NCBI RefSeq assembly: GCF_011682065.1 | Contig: NZ_VUYU01000033.1 | Coordinates: forward strand, 1 to 64,000 | Length of the DNA: 64,000 nucleotides | Reading direction: 5' to 3' | Origin: Massilia rubra | Lineage (GTDB): Bacteria > Pseudomonadota > Gammaproteobacteria > Burkholderiales > Burkholderiaceae_D | Part shown: positions 1-8,408 of the stretch, in pieces | Layout: every line of letters begins with the position of its first letter | How positions within the stretch are numbered: the first letter of the stretch is position 1 | Notes under the pieces: generated by a model | Told to the model about the DNA's origin: nothing | The model's input: the letters and a program-made list of their open reading frames with translations, nothing else | Databases searched by the model: none | Translations under genes and position numbers: made by a program

Positions 1-18
1 GGATCGATCGCACAATGC

Positions 19-41
19 AAAAAGCCGCACAAGGCGGCTTC
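19..41 (-). terminator. Rho-independent terminator of the tRNA cluster
   Basis: On the minus strand a 7-bp stem (AAGCCGC / GCGGCTT) with a short loop is followed by a run of five T. It lies just past the 3' end of the last tRNA-Glu gene and most likely ends the tRNA transcript. Confidence 0.8.
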
Positions 42-51
42 TCACACTTAC

Positions 52-127
52 TGGCGTCCCCAAGGGGATTCGAACCCCTGTACTCACCGTGAAAGGGTGA
101 TGTCCTAGGCCTCTAGACGATGGGGAC
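52..127 (-). tRNA. tRNA-Glu (anticodon UUC), distal copy
   Basis: The minus strand reads as a complete 76-nt cloverleaf beginning GTCCCCATCGTCTAGAGG and ending in an encoded CCA. The anticodon arm is TCACC-CTTTCAC-GGTGA, so the anticodon is TTC, decoding GAA/GAG. The T arm carries GTTCGAATC. It is identical over all 76 nt to the copy at 267-342. It is the last gene of the Ala-Glu-Glu cluster and is separated from the proximal copy by terminator-like hairpins, so its expression may depend on readthrough or on a weak promoter of its own. Confidence 0.97.
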
Positions 128-157
128 AGAAATCTGTCCTGGATGTATTCTACATCC
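125..157. repeat. Two small palindromes beside the distal tRNA-Glu
   Basis: Two short inverted repeats lie directly upstream of the distal tRNA-Glu: GACAGA-AA-TCTGTC at 125-138 and GGATGTA-TTC-TACATCC at 141-157. The first overlaps the tRNA 5' end. They could form leader structures that affect 5' processing; no function can be assigned. Confidence 0.5.
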
Positions 158-179
158 TGACCTGCCCTACCGCACCAAT

Positions 180-219
180 AAAAAACCCTGACGTATCAGG
201 GCGTTTAGTGATACTAAAC
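180..219 (-). terminator. Tandem-hairpin terminator between the tRNA-Glu copies
   Basis: Minus-strand order: hairpin GTTTAG-TATCA-CTAAAC (219-203), then hairpin CCCTGA-TACG-TCAGGG (201-186), then six T (185-180). This is a good intrinsic terminator placed after the proximal tRNA-Glu and before the distal one, so it should split or attenuate the tRNA operon. Confidence 0.7.
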
Positions 220-266
220 TGCGACCGCATTATACTGCATCTTGCTACATTTTACTACTTGAATCC

Positions 267-342
267 TGGCGTCCCCAAGGGGATTCGAACCCCTGTACTC
301 ACCGTGAAAGGGTGATGTCCTAGGCCTCTAGACGATGGGGAC
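267..342 (-). tRNA. tRNA-Glu (anticodon UUC), proximal copy
   Basis: A complete 76-nt tRNA with anticodon TTC and encoded CCA, identical to the copy at 52-127. It lies 59 nt downstream of tRNA-Ala in the same orientation and is probably co-transcribed with it from the promoter at 496-523. The cluster sits immediately downstream of gltX, which encodes the enzyme that charges this tRNA. Confidence 0.97.
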
Positions 343-401
343 CCGGTACTGCAATCAGGTAGTGGCATCTACCTGCAACACATTACAACTGCTTCGATTA
401 G

Positions 402-477
<76 letters not shown>

Positions 478-495
478 GTCCGTCGAAGAAGCAGA

Positions 496-523
496 ATTAT
501 ATACTAGGGCTTGCAATATGCAA
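496..523 (-). promoter_or_regulatory. Sigma-70-type promoter of the tRNA operon
   Basis: On the minus strand a -35 element TTGCAT (523-518) and a perfect -10 TATAAT (501-496) are separated by 16 bp. The -10 lies 18 bp upstream of the tRNA-Ala 5' end. The promoter fills the short gap between the gltX stop and tRNA-Ala, so the tRNAs probably have their own start in addition to any readthrough from gltX. Confidence 0.8.
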
Positions 524-541
524 AGCCCCGGGAAAAACAAT

Positions 542-1951
542 TTATACGGCAGCGTTCAGGCGCGACAGAACCAGTTCGCGACCCAGCAGCACCAGCACCG
601 CATCGATGGCCGGCGTTTGCAACTGGCCAGTCAGCAAGAGGCGCAGCGGCATCGCCAGGACCGGCATCTTGATCGTGTTAGCGGCAAGCACTTCCTTGAT
701 CATCGCGGCCAGCGCTTCGCGCGTCCATTCAAGCGTGGCGCAACGCTCGGCAAACTGCGCCAGCGCCGGCTTGACCGCATCGGTCAGGTGCTGGGCCATC
801 AGGGCGGCGTCCGGCTGCGGCGTGCGGTAGAACAGCATGGCGGCGTCCGCCAGTTCGTTGATGGTATTGGTGCGGTCCTTCATCAGCGCCAGCGCGTCGG
901 CCAGTTCCGGCGCGCCGTCGAACTGGGCGCCCTGCGCTTCCATGCGCGGACGCGCCAGTGCGGCCAGGCGGGTGTTGTCGGCTTGCTTGATATAGTGGTT
1001 GTTCACCCACGCCAGTTTTTCCAGGTCGAACTGGGCTGGCGACGACGTCAGGTGATCGGTATTGAACCATTCGCAGAACTGCTGCATCGAGAACACTTCA
1101 TCGTCGCCGTGGCTCCAGCCCAGACGCGCCAGGTAGTTCAGCAACGCTTCCGGCAGATAGCCCATGGCGGGATAGTCCATGATGTTGACCGGAACAACTT
1201 TCTCCCCTTTATCGCGCTTGGAAATTTTCTTGCCATCCGAACCGTGGATCATCGGCAGGTGGCCGTACTGCGGCAGCGGTGCGCCGATGGCATTGAGAAT
1301 ATTGATCTGGCGTGGGGTGTTATTCACATGGTCGTCACCGCGCAGCACGTGGGTGATCTGCATGTCCCAGTCATCGACCGCGACGCAGAAGTTATAGGTC
1401 GGCACGCCGCCCGGACGGGCGATCACGAGGTCGTCCAGTTCCTTGTTGCCAATCGTGATCGGTCCCTTGACCACGTCATTCCAGGTGACATCGCCGTCGA
1501 GCGGATTCTTGAAGCGCACCACGGGCTCACGGTCGGCCGGGATGGTAGGCAAGGTCTTGCCCGATTCCGGACGCCAGGTGCCGTCGTAACGCGGCTTTTC
1601 GCCGGCGGCCGTGAAGCGTTCGCGCATGGCGTCGACTTCTTCCTTGGAAGAATAGCAGTGGTAGGCGGTACCGGCTTCGAGCATCTGGGCCAGTACTTCG
1701 CGGTAACGGTCCATGCGCTGCATCTGGTAGAACGGGCCTTCGTCATGGCTCAAACCGAGCCACTGCATGCCCTCGATGATGGCCTGCACGGCTTCCGGCG
1801 TCGAACGCTCGACGTCGGTGTCTTCGATGCGCAGCACGAAGGTGCCGCCGAAATGGCGGGCGTATGCCCAGCTGTAGAGTGCGGTGCGGGCGCCGCCAAG
1901 GTGGAGGTAGCCGGTCGGGCTGGGGGCAAAACGGGTGCGGACGACGGTCAT
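542..1951 (-). CDS. gltX: Glutamate--tRNA ligase
   Basis: Cytoplasmic class I aminoacyl-tRNA synthetase of 469 residues that charges tRNA-Glu with glutamate using ATP. The class I HIGH signature appears near the N-terminus as [13 protein letters not shown] and the KMSKS signature as KKISKRDKG. The C-terminal half has the helical anticodon-binding region usual for bacterial GluRS, and the length is typical. The start at 1951 ([14 protein letters not shown]) was chosen because it matches the conserved N-terminus; an upstream in-frame extension to 2158 lacks conserved features. The downstream neighbours are two tRNA-Glu genes. I cannot decide from the sequence whether the enzyme is discriminating or non-discriminating. 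Confidence 0.97.
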   Translation of the reverse strand: MTVVRTRFAPSPTGYLHLGGARTALYSWAYARHFGGTFVLRIEDTDVERSTPEAVQAIIEGMQWLGLSHDEGPFYQMQRMDRYREVLAQMLEAGTAYHCYSSKEEVDAMRERFTAAGEKPRYDGTWRPESGKTLPTIPADREPVVRFKNPLDGDVTWNDVVKGPITIGNKELDDLVIARPGGVPTYNFCVAVDDWDMQITHVLRGDDHVNNTPRQINILNAIGAPLPQYGHLPMIHGSDGKKISKRDKGEKVVPVNIMDYPAMGYLPEALLNYLARLGWSHGDDEVFSMQQFCEWFNTDHLTSSPAQFDLEKLAWVNNHYIKQADNTRLAALARPRMEAQGAQFDGAPELADALALMKDRTNTINELADAAMLFYRTPQPDAALMAQHLTDAVKPALAQFAERCATLEWTREALAAMIKEVLAANTIKMPVLAMPLRLLLTGQLQTPAIDAVLVLLGRELVLSRLNAAV

Positions 1952-2454
1952 GGGATCGGTATGCTGAGATAAAGAGAAGTATTTTACAGCGTCGCCGCCG
2001 CGCCGTGCCAGAGACGGCGGACGCCTTACTGCCATGCGTGCTCCGGGTGCCGATTCTCGAACAGGCTGCGACAAATTCGTATTCTCTTGAGATCGCACAA
2101 GGGCGCATCTGGCCACGTGAACCTTTGAGCATCCGCAAGCGTGACCAATTAGGCTCATACCGGCCCGCTCTCACGCGCGTTTTTAGCCGCGTATGCCAGT
2201 GCAACGATCACCGGCTGGTCGCATTGCGCCCGTAACACCTCCTCGATCGAACAGTACAAGCGAACCGCCAACGGAGGTAGCCTTTCTCCTGGCCGCTCAC
2301 TGAAGCTGACACCACTGCGGGTTCCCGCCTGAGTCACCGCAACACCCGAGCGGCGGCGGCGCGCTATCGTCCGCACGTATGCCCCTCACCGTAGAGCACC
2401 CCTGCGGGCATCCCCGCGCTTCCCGGCCGGAAGCCATCTCACAGGGAACACACC
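1952..2454. other. Intergenic region between divergent gltX and the haloperoxidase
   Basis: About 500 bp separate the divergent genes. It must hold the promoters of both, but no convincing -35/-10 pair was found. Open frames crossing it have no recognisable family content. No tRNA, hairpin-T-run or repeat family of this window is present. Confidence 0.5.
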
Positions 2455-3957
2455 ATGAAACGACGCACCTTCCTGACGATCGGCGGCGCTGCCGCCATCG
2501 GCAATGCGCTGACGGCCTGCGGCGGCGGCTCCCACAACCCGCCTCCTTCGCAACCACCACCGGAGCCGACCCAATCGGGCACGGTTACTGGCTGGAACAA
2601 CCAGGCGCTTGATGCCGTGCGCGCCGTGCGCATGGCGCCGCCCATGGCCGCGCGTGCGGTCGCGATCATTCACAGCGCCATGTACGAGGCCTGGGCCGCC
2701 TATGACAATGCCGCGCTCGGACAGTACCTGGGCGCACAATTGCGCAGGCCGGCTGCGGAGCGCACGGCGGCCAATAAGGCGAAGGCCATGAGCTTTGCCG
2801 CCTATGCCGCCCTGCTCGATCAGTTTCCTGGCCAGCAAGCCGCTTTCACCGCCTACCTTGCCACGCTCGGCAGCCGCCCGATCGACGCCTACAACAACAC
2901 GGCCCCGGCCCCACGCCTTGGCACCATTGCAGCCCAGGCGGTGCTCGACAAGCGCCGCGACGACGGCGCCAACCAGGGCGGCACAATGGCGCCGGGCGGC
3001 ACCCCGTTCGCCGACTACAGCGGCTACGTGGCACGCAATCCTCCGCTGCTGGTCATCCAGCCCACGCCACGCAGCAACATCGTGGCCCCCGACCGCTGGC
3101 AACCGCTCTCGTTCAACGATGCCGCCGGCGTACGCCGCACCCAGAGCTTTCTTGCGCCGTTCTGGGGCACGGTGCACCCGTTTGCGCTCACCTCGGGCAG
3201 CCAGTTCCGCCCACCCCCACCTGCCGCCTTCGGCACCCAGGAATTTATCGACCAGGCAACCGAGATCGTGCAAATCCAGGCCGTCCTGACCGAGCGCCAG
3301 AAGGTCATCGTCGACTTCTGGGCCGGCGGCGCCAGCGGCGAATTGCCCGGTTCCTACTGGTGCCGCTTTGCCCAGTTGATTTCCGCGCGCAAAAACTACA
3401 CCGATGATGACGACGTGAAACTGTTTTTCGCACTCACCAACGCGGTACTCGATGCCAGCATTGCCGCCTGGGACGCCAAGCGCGCCTACGATTCCGCACG
3501 CCCGATTACCGCGATCCGCTACCTGTTCAACGGGCGCATCGTCCAGAGCTACGGCCCCGCAGGACCGGCCGGCGGGCTGCACCCGGTCCCCGGCGAGGCC
3601 TGGATGCCCTTCTATCCGCCGAGCGCGCCGACGCCCGCCTTTCCTGACCATGTTTCCGGACACAGCACCTTCAGCGCGGCCTCGGCCGACGTGCTGCGCC
3701 GCTTTACCGGCAGCGATCTGTTCAGGCATGCGGTCACCATCCAGGCACGTTCCCTGCTGATCGATCCGGGCCTGCCCACTACCCCCGTCACCCTTGCATG
3801 GGAGACCTTCACCGATGCCGTCATCGAGGCCAGCGCCTCGCGCGTCTACGCCGGCATTCACTTCGAGCGCGCCAGCGACGACGGCCGCACGCTCGGCACC
3901 CAGGTGGGCGCCACCGCGTTCGCACGCGCCCGCGCACTCTGGACCGGCAACGCCTAA
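2455..3957 (+). CDS. Exported vanadium-dependent haloperoxidase family protein
   Basis: A 500-residue protein of the vanadium haloperoxidase / PAP2-type phosphatase superfamily, which uses bound vanadate and peroxide to oxidise halides, or acts as a phosphatase. All expected active-site residues are visible with the spacing of fungal chloroperoxidase: Lys342 and Arg349 (AKRAYDSARPITA), Ser401-Gly402-His403 (DHVSGHSTFS), and Arg463 with the metal-ligating His469 (SRVYAGIHFE). The N-terminus MKRRTFLTIGG looks like a twin-arginine signal and is followed by a lipobox-like LTAC and a Gly/Pro-rich linker, so the protein is probably exported, perhaps as a Tat lipoprotein. Substrate (bromide, chloride, iodide or none) cannot be told. 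It stands alone, upstream of the SWIM operon. Confidence 0.88.
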   Translation: MKRRTFLTIGGAAAIGNALTACGGGSHNPPPSQPPPEPTQSGTVTGWNNQALDAVRAVRMAPPMAARAVAIIHSAMYEAWAAYDNAALGQYLGAQLRRPAAERTAANKAKAMSFAAYAALLDQFPGQQAAFTAYLATLGSRPIDAYNNTAPAPRLGTIAAQAVLDKRRDDGANQGGTMAPGGTPFADYSGYVARNPPLLVIQPTPRSNIVAPDRWQPLSFNDAAGVRRTQSFLAPFWGTVHPFALTSGSQFRPPPPAAFGTQEFIDQATEIVQIQAVLTERQKVIVDFWAGGASGELPGSYWCRFAQLISARKNYTDDDDVKLFFALTNAVLDASIAAWDAKRAYDSARPITAIRYLFNGRIVQSYGPAGPAGGLHPVPGEAWMPFYPPSAPTPAFPDHVSGHSTFSAASADVLRRFTGSDLFRHAVTIQARSLLIDPGLPTTPVTLAWETFTDAVIEASASRVYAGIHFERASDDGRTLGTQVGATAFARARALWTGNA

Positions 3958-4317
3958 CGCGCCGCCGCGTGCTGCCAGGCCGCAGGCGGCAGCCTGGCAG
4001 CGGACGCTTGACCTGGTCACACCGGATGCGACCGCCCGGACGCGACGCGCCACGGCCTGGCGCCTCGAGATTGATGTCAGCCGCTTATCACCACCCCGAT
4101 CTCCCCCTTCTTGACGCCGCCGCGTGCAATACACAGTCGCCCGTCACCTGGAACGACACCGCGCAATCGGCCACCAGCCTACGCCCACCGCATCAAGCGC
4201 CGGGATGGCTGACCCGCCAGTTCAGCAAAAAGGACTTCCCAAAACGGCCACCAACGGTTAACTTACTATCTTTAATCATTTGCCAACGGTCTTTGGCCGC
4301 GGGCATTGTTCCTCTCC
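3958..4317. other. Intergenic region upstream of the SWIM-MoxR-VWA operon
   Basis: A gap of 360 bp in which I see no credible gene. It contains the strong hairpin at 3972-4000 and presumably the promoter of the downstream five-gene operon, but no clear -35/-10 pair was identified. Confidence 0.5.
3972..4000 (+). terminator. Strong hairpin after the haloperoxidase gene
   Basis: CTGCCAGGC and GCCTGGCAG form a perfect 9-bp stem around an 11-nt loop, 14 bp after the haloperoxidase stop codon. No T-run follows, so it may be a mRNA 3' stabiliser or a weak or Rho-assisted terminator. Confidence 0.45.
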
Positions 4318-5673
4318 ATGACTTTGAACGCCGATCAAATCCTCGCACTGGCGCCCGATGCGAGTTCCGCCAAAGCCGGCAGCCAGCTGGCCGGACCCGC
4401 CAAGTGGGGCAACTTGGGCCGGACCGACAGCGCCGTGTGGGGCGAATGCCAGGGCAGCGGCAAAGTCCCCTACCGCACCCAGATCGACCTCGGCGAACCC
4501 GCCTTCAAGTGCTCCTGCCCGAGTCGCAAGTTTCCCTGCAAGCATGGCATCGGCCTGTACCTGCTACTAGCCGGCAACGGCCCGCTGTTCGCAGCCGCCG
4601 CGCCGCCGCAGTGGGTGAGTGACTGGCTCGACAGCCGCCAGCAACGCACCGAGAAAAAACTCCAGAGCGCCGCCGAAAAAGCCACCGGCACCACGCCCGA
4701 GCAAGCCGCCGCACAAGCGGCCGCCGCGCAAAAGCGCGAGGAAAAGCGCGACAACAAGGTTGCAGCCGGCATCGTCGAACTGCAAACCTGGCTGGAAGAC
4801 CTGGCGCGCGAGGGCTTGTCGACCCTGCGCGCGCGCGGCCCGTCTTTCTGGAACGACATTGCCGCCCGCATGGTCGACGCCCAGGCCGGCGGCCTGGCTG
4901 CGCGCCTGCGCCGCGCCAGCGGCATGTGCTTCGATACCAATCTGCCCGACTGGGAAACCCGGCTGGCGCGCGAACTGGCCTCGATCTACCTGCTCGGCAG
5001 CGCCTGCCGCCGCCTGCCGGAGCTGGCGCCGGAACTGCAAAGCGACGTGCGCGCCTTGGTCGGCTGGACCGTCAGCCAGGAGGACGTACTGGCCCAGGCC
5101 GGCGTACAGGACCGCTGGCAGGTGCTGGCCCAGCACACCAGCGACAACGACCGCGTGCGCGCACGCACAAGCTGGCTGCGCGGGCAAGCAAGCGGGCGCT
5201 GGGCCATGATCTTGCAATACGCCGCCGGCAGCGCGGGCTACGACAAGGTGCTCGCCCCCGGCACCCGGTTCGACGGCGAACTGTGCTTCTACCATAGCGC
5301 TTACCCGCTGCGCGCCCTGATCAAGCAGCAGGATGCCTTCGGCACGCTCGACACAACGCTGGCGCCCGCCCCCACCCTGGACGCCTCGCTGGCCGCGTAC
5401 GCCGACGCCCTGGCGCGCAACCCCTTCATCGAGCGCTTTCCACTGCTGCTCGACGCCGTGGTGCCGCACGCCGGCAAAGCGCCCCACCTTGCCTGCGCCG
5501 ATGGCCGCATTCTGCCGCTGCACGCGCTGTTTCGCCACCTGTGGCCGCTGCTCGCGCTCAGCGGCGGCCACCCGGTCACGGTGATGGGCGAGTGGGACGG
5601 CTACGCCATCGTCCCGCTCGCCGTTTTCGCCGAAAGCCGCTTGCATCATTTTGACAATGAGACCGTAGCATGA
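4318..5673 (+). CDS. SWIM zinc finger domain protein
   Basis: A 451-residue protein that opens a five-gene operon. Around residues 60-75 it has a SWIM zinc-finger signature, CSCPSRKFPCKHGIGLYLL (C-x-C, then C-x-H), a fold known to bind nucleic acid or protein. After it comes a Lys/Glu/Ala-rich segment (about 100-150) that is probably helical or coiled-coil, then a long region with no other recognised domain. The ATG at 4318 was preferred to a TTG four codons upstream because the family-like sequence starts there; no strong Shine-Dalgarno motif is visible. Its stop overlaps the next start as ATGA, implying translational coupling. It probably supplies a binding or recognition function to the downstream ATPase-VWA pair (inference). 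Confidence 0.85.
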   Translation: MTLNADQILALAPDASSAKAGSQLAGPAKWGNLGRTDSAVWGECQGSGKVPYRTQIDLGEPAFKCSCPSRKFPCKHGIGLYLLLAGNGPLFAAAAPPQWVSDWLDSRQQRTEKKLQSAAEKATGTTPEQAAAQAAAAQKREEKRDNKVAAGIVELQTWLEDLAREGLSTLRARGPSFWNDIAARMVDAQAGGLAARLRRASGMCFDTNLPDWETRLARELASIYLLGSACRRLPELAPELQSDVRALVGWTVSQEDVLAQAGVQDRWQVLAQHTSDNDRVRARTSWLRGQASGRWAMILQYAAGSAGYDKVLAPGTRFDGELCFYHSAYPLRALIKQQDAFGTLDTTLAPAPTLDASLAAYADALARNPFIERFPLLLDAVVPHAGKAPHLACADGRILPLHALFRHLWPLLALSGGHPVTVMGEWDGYAIVPLAVFAESRLHHFDNETVA

Positions 5674-7313
5674 GTTCCCCGCTCCCGATAAAAATCCATC
5701 AAACCCTGCAGATCGGTACCTCGCGCGCCGCGCCCGGTTTCGACGAGGACTTGCCGCTGGCCCTGCGCGACAGCGTGCGCAGCCGTCCCGGCGCGAACGC
5801 CGCCCCGCAAGAGGAAAACCTGTGGCTCTCGCTGGCCGCGCACGCCCTGTGGCAGCGCGCCGGCTGCCAGCCCGACAGCGCCGGGTCAGTCCCGCCCATG
5901 ACACCGTCCGGCGACAGCGATGCCTTGCGGCCCTGCCCGGCCCAAGCCGAAAAGGCGCTGGCGCTGTTGCTGCTCGATGAATATCCGCAAGTGCGCCCCG
6001 AATGGCTGCGGCTGGCCAACGCCCACCGCTGCCGCCTGCCGCCGCGCCTGCTGCCGGGCGTGCTCGACCTGGGCACCTCGCAGCGCCCCCTGCGCACGCT
6101 GATCGAAGGCGTGCTCGGCGCGCGCGGGCACTGGCTGGCGCAGCAAAATCCCGATTGGAACTGGGTCGGCGCCGACACCAGCGACATGCGCGTAGGCGAC
6201 ATGCGCGTAGGCGATGTTCAGGCATTGTGGGAAGACGGCAATATCGAACAGCGCGCGCAGGCCCTGCGCGACATGCGCGTAGGCGACGTGCGCGTAGGCG
6301 AGGCCGGCGCCGCCCTGCTGGCCCTGCAAGCGACCTGGACCAACGAAACGCCGGAACACCGCGCCACCCTGCTCGGCTGCCTGTCGGTCGGCCTGAGCCT
6401 GGCCGACGAAGCTTTCCTGGAAAGCGCGCTCGACGACAAGCGCAAGGAAGTGCGCACCGTGGCGCAGCGCCTGCTGGCCGGCCTGCCCGGCGCGCAACTG
6501 GCAATGCGCATGCGCGAACGCGCCATGCCGCTGCTGCGCGTCGAACGCAACGGCGATACGGCCCACCTGCTGGCCGAGGTGCCGCAAGAGCGCGACAAAA
6601 GCATGCAGCGCGACGGCGTCGGCGCCGGCCTGTACCCCGCCATGGGCGAAAAATCGGGCTGGCTGGTCGATATCCTGGCCGCCGTGCCGCCGACGCACTG
6701 GTCGAGCACCTTCGATGCCTCGCCACGCGCCTGCCTGGCACTGGCCATGGCCAGCGAATTCAAACATACCTTGCTGCTGGGCTGGTCGAGCGCGCTGCAG
6801 CGCAGCCTGCAAGCCGGCTACGATGCCGGCCTGCACGCATGGTTCACCGCCTTCCTCGACCTGTACCTGAAATCGACCGGCATCCACACCCACATGCCGC
6901 GCGACTTCTTCAGCCTGTTCGGTGCCCTGCCGCCGGACGCCGCCGACGACTTGCTGCGCACCCTGGTCGAGGCCACCCCGGCTGCCTGGATGCGCGCCCA
7001 TTCGAGCCTGATCGACCTGCTCGACGATGCCGCCAAGAATGCCAAGCGCAACTGGCCGCTGGACTTGTCCAAGGCGGTGGTCGGCCGCATCCAGGCCGGT
7101 TGCGCGGCCAACACGCTGCAAAGCTGGTCGCTCAGCTACACCATGGCCACGCTGGCGCTGGTACTCGACCCGCTTGGGATCGAGGACTACGAAAACGGCT
7201 GGCCGAAAGACATCCCCGAGTTTGCGCAGTGGGAAGAGACGGTCGATAAATTCCTGCGCACCCTGCGTTTCCGACACGATATGTACTTACCTTTTCAGGA
7301 GCACTCTGCATGA
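5670..7313 (+). CDS. DUF5691 family protein
   Basis: A 547-residue, Ala/Leu-rich, probably all-helical protein that I recognise as DUF5691-like from its N-terminal part (a 'GTSRA' segment, then EENLWLSLAAHALWQRAG) and from its neighbours. It has no catalytic motif or signal peptide. Long stretches look like helical-repeat scaffold sequence. It overlaps the SWIM gene before it and the MoxR gene after it by ATGA, so the proteins are likely made in coupled amounts. Around residues 170-210 it carries four copies of an in-frame pentapeptide (DMRVG or DVRVG), encoded by 15-bp DNA repeats. Role unknown; an adaptor between the ATPase and the other subunits is plausible. Confidence 0.75.
   Translation: MSSPLPIKIHQTLQIGTSRAAPGFDEDLPLALRDSVRSRPGANAAPQEENLWLSLAAHALWQRAGCQPDSAGSVPPMTPSGDSDALRPCPAQAEKALALLLLDEYPQVRPEWLRLANAHRCRLPPRLLPGVLDLGTSQRPLRTLIEGVLGARGHWLAQQNPDWNWVGADTSDMRVGDMRVGDVQALWEDGNIEQRAQALRDMRVGDVRVGEAGAALLALQATWTNETPEHRATLLGCLSVGLSLADEAFLESALDDKRKEVRTVAQRLLAGLPGAQLAMRMRERAMPLLRVERNGDTAHLLAEVPQERDKSMQRDGVGAGLYPAMGEKSGWLVDILAAVPPTHWSSTFDASPRACLALAMASEFKHTLLLGWSSALQRSLQAGYDAGLHAWFTAFLDLYLKSTGIHTHMPRDFFSLFGALPPDAADDLLRTLVEATPAAWMRAHSSLIDLLDDAAKNAKRNWPLDLSKAVVGRIQAGCAANTLQSWSLSYTMATLALVLDPLGIEDYENGWPKDIPEFAQWEETVDKFLRTLRFRHDMYLPFQEHSA
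6181..6297 (+). repeat. 15-bp in-frame repeats inside the DUF5691 gene
   Basis: The unit GCGACATGCGCGTAG occurs at 6181-6195, 6196-6210 and 6268-6282, and with one change (GCGACGTGCGCGTAG) at 6283-6297. Each unit encodes D-M/V-R-V-G, and a degenerate half unit follows. The copies form two tandem pairs 57 bp apart. Because units are multiples of three, copy number could vary without breaking the frame. Confidence 0.9.
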
Positions 7314-8401
7314 CCGCCATTTCTACCATCCTGCGCCAGCACGCCGAAACGCAGTACGCCGAGGAACTCGCAGCGCTGGCCGCAGCCGATACGCGCCAGC
7401 GTCCGCCGCGCTGGAAGCTGTCGCCCTGGGCCGTGTCCAAGTACTTGCTGGGCGGCACGCTCGACAATGGCGTGGAAATCAGCGCTAAATATATCGGTAA
7501 TGCGCGCATCATCGAGATCGCCGTCGCCACTCTGGCGACCGACCGCGCCCTGCTGCTGCTCGGCGTGCCTGGCACGGCCAAGTCGTGGGTGTCGGAACAC
7601 CTCGCTGCCGCCATCAGCGGCGATTCAACCATGATCGTGCAGGGAACCGCCGGCACCAGCGAGGAAGCGGTGCGTTTCGGCTGGAACTACGCGCAGTTGC
7701 TGGCCAAGGGGCCGTCGATGGAAGCGGTGGTGCCGAGCCCGATCATGCGCGCCATGCGCGACGGCAAAATCGCCCGGGTGGAAGAATTGACCCGCATCCC
7801 GAGCGAAGTGCAGGACAGCCTGATTACCATCCTGTCGGAAAAAATGCTGCCGATCGCCGAACTCGACGACGAAGTGCTGGCGCAAAAAGGCTTCAATATC
7901 ATCGCCACCGCGAACGATCGCGACCGTGGCGTGAATGAACTGTCGAGCGCGCTCAAGCGCCGCTTTAACACCGTGGTGCTGCCGCCCCCGGCCACCGCCG
8001 ACGAGGAAGTGCGCATCGTCGAAACCCGCGTGGCCAGCCTCGGCCGCGCGCTGGAGTTGCCGGGCGAAGTGCCGGCGCTGGAAGAAATCCGCCGTGTCGT
8101 CACGGTGTTTCGCGAACTGCGCGCCGGCGTCACCACTGACGGCAAGCGCAAGATCAAGGCGCCCAGCGCCAGCATGAGCACGGCCGAAGCGATTTCGGTC
8201 ATTACCAACGGCATGTCGCTGGCCGCCCACTTCGGCGACGGCACCATGCGCGGCGCCGACGTGGCCGCCGGCATGATCGGCGCCATCGTCAAGGACCCGG
8301 TCCAGGACCGCGTGGTCATGCTGGAATACCTCGAAACCGTGGTCAAGGAACGCGAAGGCTGGAAAGACCTGTACCGGGCCTGCCGCGACGTGATGAATTG
8401 A
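7310..8401 (+). CDS. MoxR-type AAA ATPase
   Basis: A 363-residue cytoplasmic AAA+ ATPase of the MoxR group, which typically remodels a client together with a VWA protein. Visible motifs: Walker A GVPGTAKS at residues 85-92; a Walker B-like element ARVEELTRIP at about 155-164, where the usual Asp-Glu pair reads Glu-Glu (158-159); sensor-1 Asn202 in IIATANDRDRG; and an arginine-finger segment ALKRRFN. A clear AGGAG precedes the ATG, which overlaps the DUF5691 stop (ATGA). The gene for the matching VWA protein is two genes downstream. The unusual Walker B may be a feature of this subfamily rather than a defect. Confidence 0.9.
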   Translation: MTAISTILRQHAETQYAEELAALAAADTRQRPPRWKLSPWAVSKYLLGGTLDNGVEISAKYIGNARIIEIAVATLATDRALLLLGVPGTAKSWVSEHLAAAISGDSTMIVQGTAGTSEEAVRFGWNYAQLLAKGPSMEAVVPSPIMRAMRDGKIARVEELTRIPSEVQDSLITILSEKMLPIAELDDEVLAQKGFNIIATANDRDRGVNELSSALKRRFNTVVLPPPATADEEVRIVETRVASLGRALELPGEVPALEEIRRVVTVFRELRAGVTTDGKRKIKAPSASMSTAEAISVITNGMSLAAHFGDGTMRGADVAAGMIGAIVKDPVQDRVVMLEYLETVVKEREGWKDLYRACRDVMN

Positions 8402-8408
8402 CTGGCCG

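Noticed and set aside
518-1972. A 484-codon open frame on the plus strand opposite gltX
   Set aside because: It lies fully over gltX, has the Arg/His/Gln-rich composition of an antisense shadow, and shows no family motif.
6181-6297. Repeats in the DUF5691 gene as a possible CRISPR
   Set aside because: Units are 15 bp, directly adjacent in pairs, in frame, with no unique spacers or cas genes.
4567-6741. A 724-codon minus-strand frame opposite the SWIM and DUF5691 genes
   Set aside because: Arg/Ala/Pro-rich shadow composition, no Shine-Dalgarno, covers two supported genes.
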